Below are positions 53,211-61,980 of a stretch of DNA of 64,000 bases, piece after piece (position 1 is the first letter of the stretch; each line of letters begins with the position of its first letter). The notes under the pieces are model-generated. The model did not search any database and was not told the DNA's origin. It was given only the letters and a program-made list of their open reading frames with translations. Source of the stretch: Bradyrhizobium lupini (GTDB lineage: Bacteria; Pseudomonadota; Alphaproteobacteria; Rhizobiales; Xanthobacteraceae); the NCBI RefSeq assembly GCF_040939785.1, contig NZ_CP162553.1, positions 124,001 through 188,000 on the forward strand. Reading direction: 5' to 3'. A program made the translations under genes and the position numbers.

Positions 53211-54176
53211 GTGTATCGCTGGTGCACCGACGAGGTCGAGCCGCACGACCGCTTCGACTTTTGGCGCGAGGTGCGCGCCAAGGGCCTGTTCGGCGTCACC
53301 GTCGAACTCGAGCCCGAACGCCGCGCGAACTTCTTCGGCGAATTCTCGCTGCGCCGGCTTGGCGGAGCCGGCCTCGTCGAGCTGAAGGCCTCCCATTACA
53401 CGGTCGAGCGCAGCGTGACCGACATCGCTCACGCGCCGGGCGACAGCCTCTGCGTCTATCAGCAGCTCGGCAGCGGCGCGTGGTTCGGCGGCATGCGCGG
53501 CAGCGACTTCACGATCGCCAATGGCAGCTTCGCCACCAGCCATACCGACCAGACCTATCGCGCCACGCCGCTGGGCACGGGCGGCTTCCACCTGCGGATC
53601 CTGAAGATTCCCGTGAGCGGCCTCTCCATGCAGGACAAGCGCATGCGCGAGCTTGCGCCCCGGACGTTCGACGATCCCGGCTTGAAGCCCCTGCTCGACG
53701 CCTGCTTCGCCGATCTCGGTACGGTTGCCGCGGGTGATGACGGCGCCGCCGATGCCGCTTCGCTCGTCGAGGCTTTAGCCCATCTGGCGCTGATCGAGCG
53801 CGGCATGCTGCGGGCCGGCAGCCGCCTCGGGCAGGCCGCGCTGCGGACCGCCCGGCTCTCGCAGGCACGGCGCCTGATCGCGCGGCACCTGCAAGACCCA
53901 AATCTGGCGCCGGCCATGGTGGCCGACCTGCTCGGTGTCTCCGTGCGTCACCTGCACATGCTGTTCGAAAGCGCGGCAAGGAGTTTTTCGCAAACCGTGA
54001 CGGACGAACGCCTGAACCAGAGCCGCCGCCTGATGCGCGAAGCCCCGGACCGGTTGATTGCCGACATCGCGACCTCCTGCGGCTTCGAGAGCGTCGCGAC
54101 CTATTACCGGGTCTTCAACGCCGCCTACGGGATCGCGCCCGGCGACTTCCGCGCGCAGGGGCCGGAGGGGCGCTAG
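53211..54176 (+). CDS. AraC-family transcriptional regulator
   Basis: The C-terminal third has the double helix-turn-helix: LAPAMVADLLGVSVRHLHMLFESAARSFSQTV and IADIATSCGFESVATYYRVFNAAYGIAPGDF. The N-terminus has the AraC_binding_2-type domain (DRFDFWREVRAKGLFGVTVEL). I choose GTG 53211 because GAGGGG lies 5 bases away; an ATG at 53136 would add 25 residues of low similarity. The neighbour is the divergent caspase-like gene, which it might regulate. Confidence 0.85.
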   Translation: MYRWCTDEVEPHDRFDFWREVRAKGLFGVTVELEPERRANFFGEFSLRRLGGAGLVELKASHYTVERSVTDIAHAPGDSLCVYQQLGSGAWFGGMRGSDFTIANGSFATSHTDQTYRATPLGTGGFHLRILKIPVSGLSMQDKRMRELAPRTFDDPGLKPLLDACFADLGTVAAGDDGAADAASLVEALAHLALIERGMLRAGSRLGQAALRTARLSQARRLIARHLQDPNLAPAMVADLLGVSVRHLHMLFESAARSFSQTVTDERLNQSRRLMREAPDRLIADIATSCGFESVATYYRVFNAAYGIAPGDFRAQGPEGR

Positions 54177-54182
54177 CCGACG

Positions 54183-54239
54183 TTTGGGCGGAAAACCGCA
54201 GCCGCTCCCACTATTTGGGCGAAAACCTCAGGTTTTTTA
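54183..54239 (+). promoter_or_regulatory. Repeated leader element with hairpin upstream of the DEAD-box helicase
   Basis: TTTGGGCGGAAAACC at 54183-54197 and TTTGGGCGAAAACC at 54214-54227 are near-identical direct repeats. The second merges into the hairpin AAAACC-TCA-GGTTTT (54222-54236), followed by TTTAG. The helicase starts at 54448, so this would be the far upstream part of a long 5' leader or the end of the AraC transcript. Attenuation of the helicase is possible but untested. Confidence 0.4.
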
Positions 54240-54447
54240 GGGCCTTCCCGCGCCCGCTCCATTGACTTTGGCCGATTCCCCCTATGTTCCGTGGCGACGC
54301 GGCTCAGATCGAAGAGCGATTCCTGAGCTTGGCGCTTTGTTCGCGTGAGTCAGCACCCCCAGCTTCTTTGAGAGCGCGCCGTTTTGGGGTGGAACGCGAC
54401 AGCCTTATTACCCTCGATTCCGAACGGCGGTTTCGACCAGAGGCTCA

Positions 54448-56016
54448 ATGTCTTTTACCCATCTCGGACTATCCGAAAAAGTCCTCGCTGCAGTGGCGGC
54501 CACCGGTTACACCACCCCCACCCCCATTCAGGAACAGGCAATCCCTCACGTCCTCGCTCGCAAGGACGTGCTCGGCATCGCCCAGACTGGCACCGGCAAG
54601 ACCGCGGCCTTCGTGCTGCCGATGCTCACCATCCTCGAAAAGGGTCGCGCCCGGGCGCGCATGCCGCGCACCCTGATCCTTGAGCCGACCCGCGAACTCG
54701 CGGCGCAGGTGAAGGAAAACTTCGACCGCTACGGCGCGGGCCAGAAACTCAACGTCGCCCTCCTGATCGGCGGCGTTTCCTTCGGCGACCAGGATGCCAA
54801 GCTGACGCGCGGCGTCGACGTGCTGATCGCCACTCCCGGCCGCCTGCTCGACCACACGGAGCGCGGCGGCCTGCTGCTCACCGGCGTCGAGCTGCTCGTC
54901 ATCGACGAAGCCGACCGCATGCTGGACATGGGCTTCATTCCCGACATCGAGCGCGTCTGCAAGCTCGTCCCGTTCACGCGGCAGACCCTGTTCTTCACCG
55001 CGACCATGCCGCCGGAGATCCGGCGCATCACCGAAACCTTCCTGCACAATCCGCAGAAGATCGAGGTATCGAAGCCCGCCACCACCGCTGTCACCGTTAC
55101 GCAGTGTCAGGTCCCGGCCGGGCGCGAGGCGCACGAGAAGCGCGAGCTGCTTCGCCGATTGCTGCGCGAGGCCAAGGATCTCCAGAACGCGATCATCTTC
55201 TGCAATCGCAAGCGCGAGGTCGCCGTCGTTCACAAATCGCTGCAAAAGCACGGCTTCAGCGTCGGCGCGCTGCACGGCGACATGGACCAGTCGGCCCGCA
55301 CGGCGGCACTCGAGCAGTTCCGCAAGGGCGAGCTGCCCCTGCTGGTCGCATCCGACGTCGCCGCCCGCGGCCTCGACATCCCCGAGGTCAGCCACGTCTT
55401 CAATTTCGACGTTCCCCACCATCCCGACGATTATGTCCACCGCGTCGGCCGCACCGGTCGCGCAGGCCGGTCCGGCATGGCGATCTCGCTCGTCACGCCG
55501 CTCGACCAGAAATCGATGGTGGCGATCGAGAAGCTGATCGGCCAGAGCATTCCACGCGCGGAGGGCGATTTCGAAGTCCGCACCGATGCTTCCGACGCGA
55601 GCGAGCGTCCGCGCGAGCAGCGCGGCCGTGAACGGTCACGCGGCGGACGCGGCAAGCCGCAGCGCGGCCGCGATCGTGAGCGCAGCCACGAGCCGCGCGA
55701 ACCGCGTGGCGAGGCACAGCCTTCGACCGAAGCAAGGCCCGCTTCCGAAGCAAGGCCCGCTTCCGAAGCAAGGCCCGCGCGCGAGGCAAGGCCTCCGCGT
55801 GAAGCAAGACCTTCGCGTGAAGCCAGGCCGCCGCGCGAAGCCAAGCCATCATCCGAGCCGCGTGACGGTGCGCGCCAGCAGGCCAATCCGTCGCATGTGC
55901 CGTCGATCGGCCGTCCCGAGCCGCGCCGCCAACGCGAAGCCGACAGCGAGCCGGGTGACCACTCGCATCTGCCGGCATTTCTGCTGCGTCCGGTTCGCTC
56001 CCCCGCCGGCGCCTGA
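54448..56016 (+). CDS. DEAD-box RNA helicase (RhlE-like) with repeat tail
   Basis: All helicase motifs are visible: Q motif GYTTPTPIQEQAI, motif I AQTGTGKTAAF, II VIDEADRMLDMGF, III TATMP, and VI HRVGRTGRAGRSG. The core covers about residues 1-375, and 522 aa is normal for RhlE types. The last 140 residues are Arg/Glu/Pro-rich, with seven 6-residue repeats. Such helicases remodel ribosome precursors and structured RNA, often in cold adaptation. Confidence 0.92.
   Translation: MSFTHLGLSEKVLAAVAATGYTTPTPIQEQAIPHVLARKDVLGIAQTGTGKTAAFVLPMLTILEKGRARARMPRTLILEPTRELAAQVKENFDRYGAGQKLNVALLIGGVSFGDQDAKLTRGVDVLIATPGRLLDHTERGGLLLTGVELLVIDEADRMLDMGFIPDIERVCKLVPFTRQTLFFTATMPPEIRRITETFLHNPQKIEVSKPATTAVTVTQCQVPAGREAHEKRELLRRLLREAKDLQNAIIFCNRKREVAVVHKSLQKHGFSVGALHGDMDQSARTAALEQFRKGELPLLVASDVAARGLDIPEVSHVFNFDVPHHPDDYVHRVGRTGRAGRSGMAISLVTPLDQKSMVAIEKLIGQSIPRAEGDFEVRTDASDASERPREQRGRERSRGGRGKPQRGRDRERSHEPREPRGEAQPSTEARPASEARPASEARPAREARPPREARPSREARPPREAKPSSEPRDGARQQANPSHVPSIGRPEPRRQREADSEPGDHSHLPAFLLRPVRSPAGA
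55729..55854 (+). repeat. Seven 18-base tandem repeats in the helicase C-terminus
   Basis: The units encode EARPAS, EARPAS, EARPAR, EARPPR, EARPSR, EARPPR and EAKPSS. The first two are identical at DNA level (GAAGCAAGGCCCGCTTCC). The tract is a candidate variable-number repeat within the disordered tail. Confidence 0.8.
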
Positions 56017-56182
56017 AGCACGATGCGCGCCCGGCTTTGGTTGAAACCAAGCCGGCGCGCACTTTTTCGGATGCATTCGTGGACGTATATTTACGGGGCG
56101 TTCACGATCGTCCGTTAGCCTACGAACATAATTTAAGTATTGCTGCGGTCGTCGGCACGCCGATCGCTGTGGGGTATGTTCC

Positions 56183-57250
56183 GTGGTCAAGTTGCTCGAC
56201 GAACACGAACGCACGATGGCGTTCGCCCAGGTAGCGCTCGGTCAGATCCGATCGCTACGGCAGACGGCAATTCCCCGCAATTACGAGATCTGGTACGTCT
56301 ACGCCACCGGCTACAACGCCCCGCTCAACAAGATCATCAACGAGACGCTGGCGCGAAGCGGCAAGCTGACCGAAGCCGATCTCGATCACATCTACGAGAC
56401 CTACCTCTCCCACATCAAGACCACCGAGCGCATCGACAAGGTCGGCGCGCGCGTCATCGGCGAGATCGACGACGTCATAAAGGTTCTCGGCGACGCGCTC
56501 GCGATGACCGGCTCCTACGATGCGAGCCTGTCGGACGCGACCAAAAAGCTGTCATCGGCCGAAAGCCGCGAGCAGATCAAGTCGATCGTCGAGACGCTGC
56601 TGCATTCGACCAGCGAGATGCGCGAGACCAACAAGGCGCTGGAAGACCGGCTGACGCTCTCGAGGAGCGAGATCAGCAACCTCCAGCAGAGCCTGGAGGC
56701 GATCCGCGCCGAGAGCCTGACCGATCCGCTGACGGGGCTCGGCAACCGCAAATATTTCGATCGCATGATCGACATGGCCGTGCAAGGCGCGCTCGCCTCC
56801 GGCGAGCCGCTGTCGCTGCTGCTGGTCGACATCGATCATTTCAAGTCGTTCAACGATTCCTACGGCCATCTCACCGGCGACCAGGTGCTGCGGCTGGTCG
56901 GCCTGTCGCTGAAGCAGACCATCAAGGGCCAGGACATCACCGCCCGCTATGGCGGCGAGGAATTCGCGGTCGTGCTGCCCAACACCGCGCTGCGCCAGGC
57001 CCTCACGGTGGCCGATCACATCCGCCGCGCGGTGATGGCGAAGGAACTAAAGAAGAAGTCCACCGGCGAAATCCTTGGCCGGGTCACCATCTCCGTCGGC
57101 GTCTCCATGCTCAAGCAGGGTGACGACACCGATGCGCTGATCGAACGCGCGGATGCCTGCCTCTACGCCGCCAAACGCAACGGCCGCAACCGCGTGATCT
57201 GCGAGGCCGATCCGGAATTCACGGTCGAGACCCATAACCGGGTGGCGTGA
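56183..57250 (+). CDS. Diguanylate cyclase (GGDEF domain)
   Basis: The C-terminal GGDEF domain is complete: LTDPLTGLGNRKYFDRM, LVDIDHFKSFNDSYGHLTGD and the signature ARYGGEEFAVVLP at about residue 259. The allosteric I-site position reads KGQD where the consensus is RXXD, so product inhibition may be weak. The N-terminal 150 residues are helical with no recognised sensor and no membrane helix, so the protein is cytoplasmic. GTG 56183 begins the frame. It makes cyclic di-GMP. Confidence 0.88.
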   Translation: MVKLLDEHERTMAFAQVALGQIRSLRQTAIPRNYEIWYVYATGYNAPLNKIINETLARSGKLTEADLDHIYETYLSHIKTTERIDKVGARVIGEIDDVIKVLGDALAMTGSYDASLSDATKKLSSAESREQIKSIVETLLHSTSEMRETNKALEDRLTLSRSEISNLQQSLEAIRAESLTDPLTGLGNRKYFDRMIDMAVQGALASGEPLSLLLVDIDHFKSFNDSYGHLTGDQVLRLVGLSLKQTIKGQDITARYGGEEFAVVLPNTALRQALTVADHIRRAVMAKELKKKSTGEILGRVTISVGVSMLKQGDDTDALIERADACLYAAKRNGRNRVICEADPEFTVETHNRVA

Positions 57251-57355
57251 CGCCGAAGCCGCGCACCGCCAGCGCTTGACATTCTGACCCGACGAACGAC
57301 ATCTCCCTCGCCGTCTTGAGGCGTCCGACTGCGAAGATCCGGAGGACTTGTCGTC

Positions 57356-57886
57356 TTGCCCAATCCGCATGATTTTCACTCACCGCAACCGTCCTACACC
57401 AGGGACGAGCTGCTGAGATCGAGCGAGGGCGGCTATTTCGGGCCGGGCAATGCGCAATTGCCAGCGCCGCCGATGCTGATGATGGACCGCATCACGGAGA
57501 TCAGCCTGGATGGCGGAGAGTTCGGCAAGGGCCATATCGTCGGCGAGCTCGACATCGCGCCGGGCCATTGGTTCTTCGATTGCCACTATCACGGCGATGC
57601 CACGATGCCAGCGTCTCTGGGTTTGGATGCCATGTGGCAGATGGTCGGCTACTGGCTGGGATGGTCGGGCTCGCCGGGCAAGGGCCGCGCCATCGGCGTC
57701 GGCGAAGTCGCGTGCACGGGCGAGGTCACACCGAACGCGCAACGCGTGCGCTACGAGGTCTCCATGAGGATGGTCCGGCGCGGCAAGCTGGTGCTCGGAA
57801 TTGCCGACGGTCGCGTGCTGGCCGACGGCGTCTGCGTCTTCACCGCCAGGGACATGCGGGTTGGTCTGACCAAGGCCGTGGAGTGA
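57356..57886 (+). CDS. FabA-family beta-hydroxyacyl-ACP dehydratase, paralogue
   Basis: FabA dehydrates and isomerises 3-hydroxydecanoyl-ACP at the branch to unsaturated fatty acids. FFDCHYHGD holds the catalytic His and SLGLDAMWQMVGYWLGW the catalytic Asp. The usual MPGCLGLDA is changed to MPASLGLDA. The start appears to be TTG 57356, with GGAGG about 11 bases upstream. At 176 aa it is normal. It lacks the fabB/fabI neighbours typical of fabA, so it is likely a diverged paralogue. Confidence 0.85.
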   Translation: MPNPHDFHSPQPSYTRDELLRSSEGGYFGPGNAQLPAPPMLMMDRITEISLDGGEFGKGHIVGELDIAPGHWFFDCHYHGDATMPASLGLDAMWQMVGYWLGWSGSPGKGRAIGVGEVACTGEVTPNAQRVRYEVSMRMVRRGKLVLGIADGRVLADGVCVFTARDMRVGLTKAVE

Positions 57887-57946
57887 AGTCCCATCGGGTG
57901 GGCAAAGGCGCTCAGCGCCATGCCCATCATCTCCCACACCAGCACC

Positions 57947-58387
57947 TCAGCGGAGGGCACGCTTCGCTTTGCCCGCCCTGCGCATTGTTTTCTTCTTGGT
58001 CGGCCGCTTCGTTGCAACGGGCTTCTTCGCAACCTTCTTCGCCGCCTTCTTCACCTTGGGCGGCTTCTTCACCTTGGCGCGCTGGGCAGCAGCAAGCGCG
58101 GCCCTCGCCCATTGCGCGAGTTCCGCGGAATCGTCGAACAGGCGGGCCGGCAGCTCCCAATAGGAGTTCACCACCACGGTCTTGGCGCGGGTCGAGTATT
58201 GGAACGGCTTCGAGCCTTCCGCCTCAAAATCCGGGATGGTCATCTCGTCAGCGCGAAAAAACAGGCCGGCGCGCAAGGCCAGCGCGAAGTTGACGCCGTC
58301 GGCGGAGATGCCGTAGCCGGAGAACATTTTCCGGATGGCGACGGGGCCGAAATCGGCGAACAGGTCGATCAGAAATTCGCGGTCCAT
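57947..58387 (-). CDS. TfoX N-terminal-domain protein with lysine-rich tail
   Basis: Residues 1-100 match the TfoX N-terminal domain (LIDLFADFGPVAIRKMFSGYGISADGVNFALAL; FRADE, PFQYSTRAK). The last 45 residues are an Ala/Lys/Pro tail (KVKKPPKVKKAAKKVAKK, RPTKKKTMRRAGKAKR) resembling histone H1 or AlgP-type DNA-binding tails. TfoX helps competence in gammaproteobacteria, but this domain alone is widespread and of unknown role. Non-specific nucleic-acid binding is likely. Confidence 0.85.
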   Translation of the reverse strand: MDREFLIDLFADFGPVAIRKMFSGYGISADGVNFALALRAGLFFRADEMTIPDFEAEGSKPFQYSTRAKTVVVNSYWELPARLFDDSAELAQWARAALAAAQRAKVKKPPKVKKAAKKVAKKPVATKRPTKKKTMRRAGKAKRALR

Positions 58388-58407
58388 GGCTGAACTATTT
58401 CCGCACG

Positions 58408-58543
58408 GTCGTCCTGGCGAAAGCCAGGACCCATTCCACGGGAGGGAGTTTAGCGAAGACTGCCAGTCGTGCCAGCGTCGGTATTGGCACCGACGATCAC
58501 CGCGAGATCACGCGGTATGGATCCTGGCCTTCGCCAGGACGAC
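58408..58543. repeat. 136-base palindromic element with hairpin arms
   Basis: Both ends are inverted copies: GTCGTCCTGGCGAA at 58408-58421 and TTCGCCAGGACGAC at 58530-58543, and the similarity continues about 13 bases further with 2 mismatches. Each arm contains a small hairpin of its own (CCTGGC/GCCAGG). It lies between the TfoX-like gene and sufA and encodes no gene. It resembles palindromic intergenic repeats of Bradyrhizobium. Confidence 0.65.
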
Positions 58544-58568
58544 AGCGGAGTGATTTGCGAGAAACGGA

Positions 58569-58979
58569 CTACCCGTCGATCTGCGCCGGACGCAGCTCGA
58601 CCGACTCGCCACAGCCGCAGGCGGAGATCTGGTTGGGGTTATTGAAAACGAACTGGGCCTGCATCTTGTCGGCCTTGTAGTCCATCTCGGTGCCGAGCAG
58701 GAACAGCACGGCCTTGGGATCGACCAGGATCTTGACGCCCTTGTCCTCGACGACCTCGTCGGTCGGCCGGACATCATGGGCGTATTCGACGGTGTAGGAC
58801 TGTCCGGCACAGCCGCCGTTCTTGACGCCGACGCGCAGGCCAACGATCTCGGAATCGGCCCGCTGGGTCAGCTCGCTGATGCGCTGGGCGGCAGCGTCCG
58901 TCAGCCGCATGACCTGCGGGCGGGGCCGCCTCGGCTTTGGAGTGGATGCTGGTGTCGAGCCCGACGATATCTGTGTCAT
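58569..58979 (-). CDS. sufA: Iron-sulfur assembly scaffold/carrier SufA (HesB/IscA family)
   Basis: The A-type carrier motif is visible: the first Cys in KNGGCAGQSYTVEY and the pair ACGCGESVEL at the end, three conserved cysteines that hold the cluster. An N-terminal extension of about 22 polar residues precedes the fold. At 136 aa it is a little longer than E. coli SufA (122). It is the last gene of the suf operon and passes clusters to target proteins. Confidence 0.9.
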   Translation of the reverse strand: MTQISSGSTPASTPKPRRPRPQVMRLTDAAAQRISELTQRADSEIVGLRVGVKNGGCAGQSYTVEYAHDVRPTDEVVEDKGVKILVDPKAVLFLLGTEMDYKADKMQAQFVFNNPNQISACGCGESVELRPAQIDG

Positions 58980-59053
58980 GTCAATGATGTGGTCCGTTGC
59001 CGAGCGAATTCAATGCCAAGGATCTAACAAGGATCTAAAGCCGAGGTTACGCG

Positions 59054-59425
59054 TCACCACATGTTGAGCACGAGGCGGGCCTCGTCGCTCATGCGTTCCG
59101 GCGTCCAGGCCGGCTCCCAGACCACCTTGACGTCGACCACGCCGACGCCGGGGACGCTGGCGACCGCGTTCTCGACCATGGTCGGCAGCTCGCCGGCGGC
59201 CGGGCAATTCGGTGTCGTCAGCGTCATTTGCACATCGACGGAACGATCGTCCTTGATCTCGACCTTGTAGATCAGGCCGAGCTCGTAGATATCAGCCGGG
59301 ATTTCCGGGTCGAACACGGTCTTGAGCCCGGCGATGATCTCGGTGGTGAGACGCTCGGTCTCCTCAGGCGGCAGCGCCGACTGGGTTTCCATCGGATTGG
59401 CTTTGATTTCGGCCGTGTCACTCAT
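59054..59425 (-). CDS. sufT: SUF system assembly protein SufT-like (DUF59/MIP18)
   Basis: DUF59 proteins take part in Fe-S maturation. The stretch TVFDPEIPADIYELGLIYKVEI and TTPNCPAAGELPTMVENAVASVPGV with the functional cysteine are typical. Its start overlaps the sufS stop by 4 bases (ATGA), so it is translationally coupled. 123 aa is normal. The symbol follows the usual naming for the alphaproteobacterial suf operon. Confidence 0.9.
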   Translation of the reverse strand: MSDTAEIKANPMETQSALPPEETERLTTEIIAGLKTVFDPEIPADIYELGLIYKVEIKDDRSVDVQMTLTTPNCPAAGELPTMVENAVASVPGVGVVDVKVVWEPAWTPERMSDEARLVLNMW

Positions 59426-60669
59426 GCGAACAAATCCCGCGCCTTCAACAGCGCCTGTGCCAGATGATCGACTTCTTCCCGCGTATTATACATGCCGAAC
59501 GACGCCCGGCATGTGGCTGTGACGTTGAACCGCTCTAAAAGCGGCATCACGCAATGGGTGCCGGCGCGCACCGCGATGCCCTGGCGGTCGATCACGGTGG
59601 CGACGTCGTGGGCGTGCGCGCCCTTGAGTTCGAAGGAGATCACCGGGCCCTTGCCCCGCGCCGTGCCGATCAGCCGCAGCGAGTTGATCTCGCGCAGCTT
59701 ATCCTGGGCGTAGGTGACGAGATCGTGCTCGTGCGCGGCGATGCGCTCCTTGCCGATCGAATTGACGTAGTCGATCGCGGCGCCGAGCCCGACGGCCTCG
59801 ACGATCGCCGGCGTGCCGGCCTCGAATTTGTGCGGGGGATCGCCGTAGGTGACGATGTCGCGCGAGACCTCGCGGATCATTTCGCCGCCGCCGTTATAGG
59901 GGCGCATCGCGACCAGGTGGTCGTAGTTGGCCCAGAGCACGCCGATGCCGGTCGGCCCGTAGACCTTGTGGCCGGTGAAGACATAGAAGTCGCAGCCGAG
60001 GTCCTGGACGTCGACTGGGATATGCACCGCGCCCTGGCTGCCGTCGACCAGCACGGGAATGCCGCGGGCGTGGGCGATCTTCACGACGTCCTTGACCGGG
60101 ACGATGGTGCCAAGCGCGTTCGACATCTGCGTGATCGCGACCAGCTTGGTCTTCGACGTCAGCAGCTTTTCGAATTCGTCGATGAGGAAATTGCCCTCGT
60201 CGTCGACCGGCGCCCATTTGATCACGGCACCATGGCGTTCCCTGAGGAAATGCCAGGGCACGATGTTGGAGTGGTGCTCCATGATCGAAATGACGATCTC
60301 GTCGCCTGCTTTGATGTTCGGCTCGCCCCAGGACGAGGCGACGAGGTTGATCGCCTCGGTCGCGTTGCGGGTGAAGATCACTTCCTCGGTCCGCGGCGCG
60401 TTGATGAACTGCGCCACCTTGGTGCGGCCGCCCTCATAGGCTTCGGTCGCGGCGTTGGCGAGATAATGCAGGCCGCGGTGCACGTTGGCATATTCGGAGG
60501 TGTAGGCCTGCGTCATGCGATCGAGCACGGCGCTCGGCTTCTGCGCAGATGCGGCGTTGTCGAGATAGACCAGCGGCTTGCCGTAGATCTGCATGGCCAG
60601 CGCCGGAAAATCCTGGCGCACGCGCGCAACGTCGTAAGAGCCGTTCTTGACTGCCGGATGCGTGCTCAT
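59422..60669 (-). CDS. sufS: Cysteine desulfurase SufS
   Basis: SufS takes sulfur from cysteine as a persulfide and feeds it to SufE or SufU. The PLP lysine is in FTGHKVYGPTGIGVLW, and the catalytic Cys is in the flexible loop GTHCVMPLLERFNVTATCRASF (group II desulfurase). At 415 aa it is normal. It overlaps both sufD upstream and sufT downstream by 4 bases. The persulfide acceptor sufE is not next to it in this window. Confidence 0.95.
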   Translation of the reverse strand: MSTHPAVKNGSYDVARVRQDFPALAMQIYGKPLVYLDNAASAQKPSAVLDRMTQAYTSEYANVHRGLHYLANAATEAYEGGRTKVAQFINAPRTEEVIFTRNATEAINLVASSWGEPNIKAGDEIVISIMEHHSNIVPWHFLRERHGAVIKWAPVDDEGNFLIDEFEKLLTSKTKLVAITQMSNALGTIVPVKDVVKIAHARGIPVLVDGSQGAVHIPVDVQDLGCDFYVFTGHKVYGPTGIGVLWANYDHLVAMRPYNGGGEMIREVSRDIVTYGDPPHKFEAGTPAIVEAVGLGAAIDYVNSIGKERIAAHEHDLVTYAQDKLREINSLRLIGTARGKGPVISFELKGAHAHDVATVIDRQGIAVRAGTHCVMPLLERFNVTATCRASFGMYNTREEVDHLAQALLKARDLFA

Positions 60670-61970
60670 TGGCGCCGCTCCAGCCAGCGCTCGGCAATGC
60701 CGATCACGTGCTCGCGCAGATCATCGTCGGCGATCTGCTCGATCGCCTCGCCGACGAAGGCCTGGATCAGCAGCGCCTGGGCCTGCTTCTCCGGCAGGCC
60801 GCGCGCCTTCAGATAGAACAGCAGACTGTCGTCCAGCGCACCGGCGGTGGCGCCGTGACCGCAGGAGACGTCGTCCGCAAAGATCTCGAGCTCGGGCTTG
60901 TTGTCGGCTTCCGCCTCATCCGAGAGCAGCAGCGCGCGGATCATCATCTTGCCGTCGGTCTTCTGCGCATCGGGACGAACGATGATGCGGCCCTGGAACA
61001 CCGAATGGGCGCGATCGTCGATCACGGCGCGGAAAACTTCTCGGCTGACGCAGTTCGGCACGGCATGGTCGACCACCAGCGTGGTGTCGCCGTGTTCGGT
61101 CTTCTGCAACAGGTTCACGCCGTTGACCGAGAGCTCGCTGCCCTCGCCTGCCAGCGTGATGAAGCCTTGCAGGCGGCTGACTGCCGCGCCGGTCGTCATG
61201 TTGAAGAAGTTGAGCTTTGTATTCGCACCGACCGTGACGAACTCCGAGGTGATGTTCACCGCATCCGGCGAATCGTCCATCAGACGGATATGCGCGATGT
61301 CGGCATTATCGCCAACCGAGAGGATGACGGCATCGTTGACCTGGTAAGCCTTGGCGCCGGCCGCGACAAAGCTCTCGATGATGGTGGCACGAGCGCCCTT
61401 CCCGACCGCAACCTGCGAGCGGGTGAAAGCCGACGCGGAAGATGCAACCGCGATGTGGATGATCTGGATCGGCGCGGACAGCTGCGTGCCGTCGGCGATA
61501 TCAAGCACGACACCGTCGGTCGCCATCGCCGCGTTCAGCGCGATCACCGCATCGATGGCCGCGGTCCTTAACAGACCGGAATCCTTCTCCAGCGTCTCCC
61601 GCAACGTCTTAAAGCTCGCCTCGGAGGCGAGCGCCTTGACGTCGGAGAGATCGGGAGCGAACACACCGTCGACCAGCACCAGCTTGCGGGCGCCGGCGAT
61701 CGCATGTGCTTTCACCGCGTCCGCGGCGCGCTTCAACGCAGTCGCATCGGGCGCAGCCGCGAGCGGCAGTACCTCGCCGACCAGCGCGCGCAGATCGGTG
61801 TACTTCCACTCCTCGATCCGGCGGTGCGGCAGGCCGAGACGCTCATAGGTCTCGAACGCCTCGCGGCGTACCGCGATCACGGAAGGCGAACCCGGCAGCC
61901 GGCTTTCGGCGCTGGCGAAGAGATCGCTCACCGCGCGGCCGTTTCCGGTCTTTGCCACAGCAACGTTCAT
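60666..61970 (-). CDS. sufD: Fe-S cluster assembly protein SufD
   Basis: SufD forms the SufBC2D scaffold with SufB and SufC. RRIEEWKYTDLRAL near the N-terminus and the C-terminal beta-helix part (GHGATAGALDDSLLFYLKARGLPEKQAQALLIQAFVGE) define the family. From ATG 61970 it is 434 aa. It overlaps sufS by 4 bases and lies 10 bases downstream of sufC. Confidence 0.94.
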   Translation of the reverse strand: MNVAVAKTGNGRAVSDLFASAESRLPGSPSVIAVRREAFETYERLGLPHRRIEEWKYTDLRALVGEVLPLAAAPDATALKRAADAVKAHAIAGARKLVLVDGVFAPDLSDVKALASEASFKTLRETLEKDSGLLRTAAIDAVIALNAAMATDGVVLDIADGTQLSAPIQIIHIAVASSASAFTRSQVAVGKGARATIIESFVAAGAKAYQVNDAVILSVGDNADIAHIRLMDDSPDAVNITSEFVTVGANTKLNFFNMTTGAAVSRLQGFITLAGEGSELSVNGVNLLQKTEHGDTTLVVDHAVPNCVSREVFRAVIDDRAHSVFQGRIIVRPDAQKTDGKMMIRALLLSDEAEADNKPELEIFADDVSCGHGATAGALDDSLLFYLKARGLPEKQAQALLIQAFVGEAIEQIADDDLREHVIGIAERWLERRQ

Positions 61971-61980
61971 CTCAAATTCC

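Noticed and set aside
59554..60816. 420-codon plus-strand frame opposite sufS
   Set aside because: It is an antisense frame; the suf genes overlap continuously on the minus strand.
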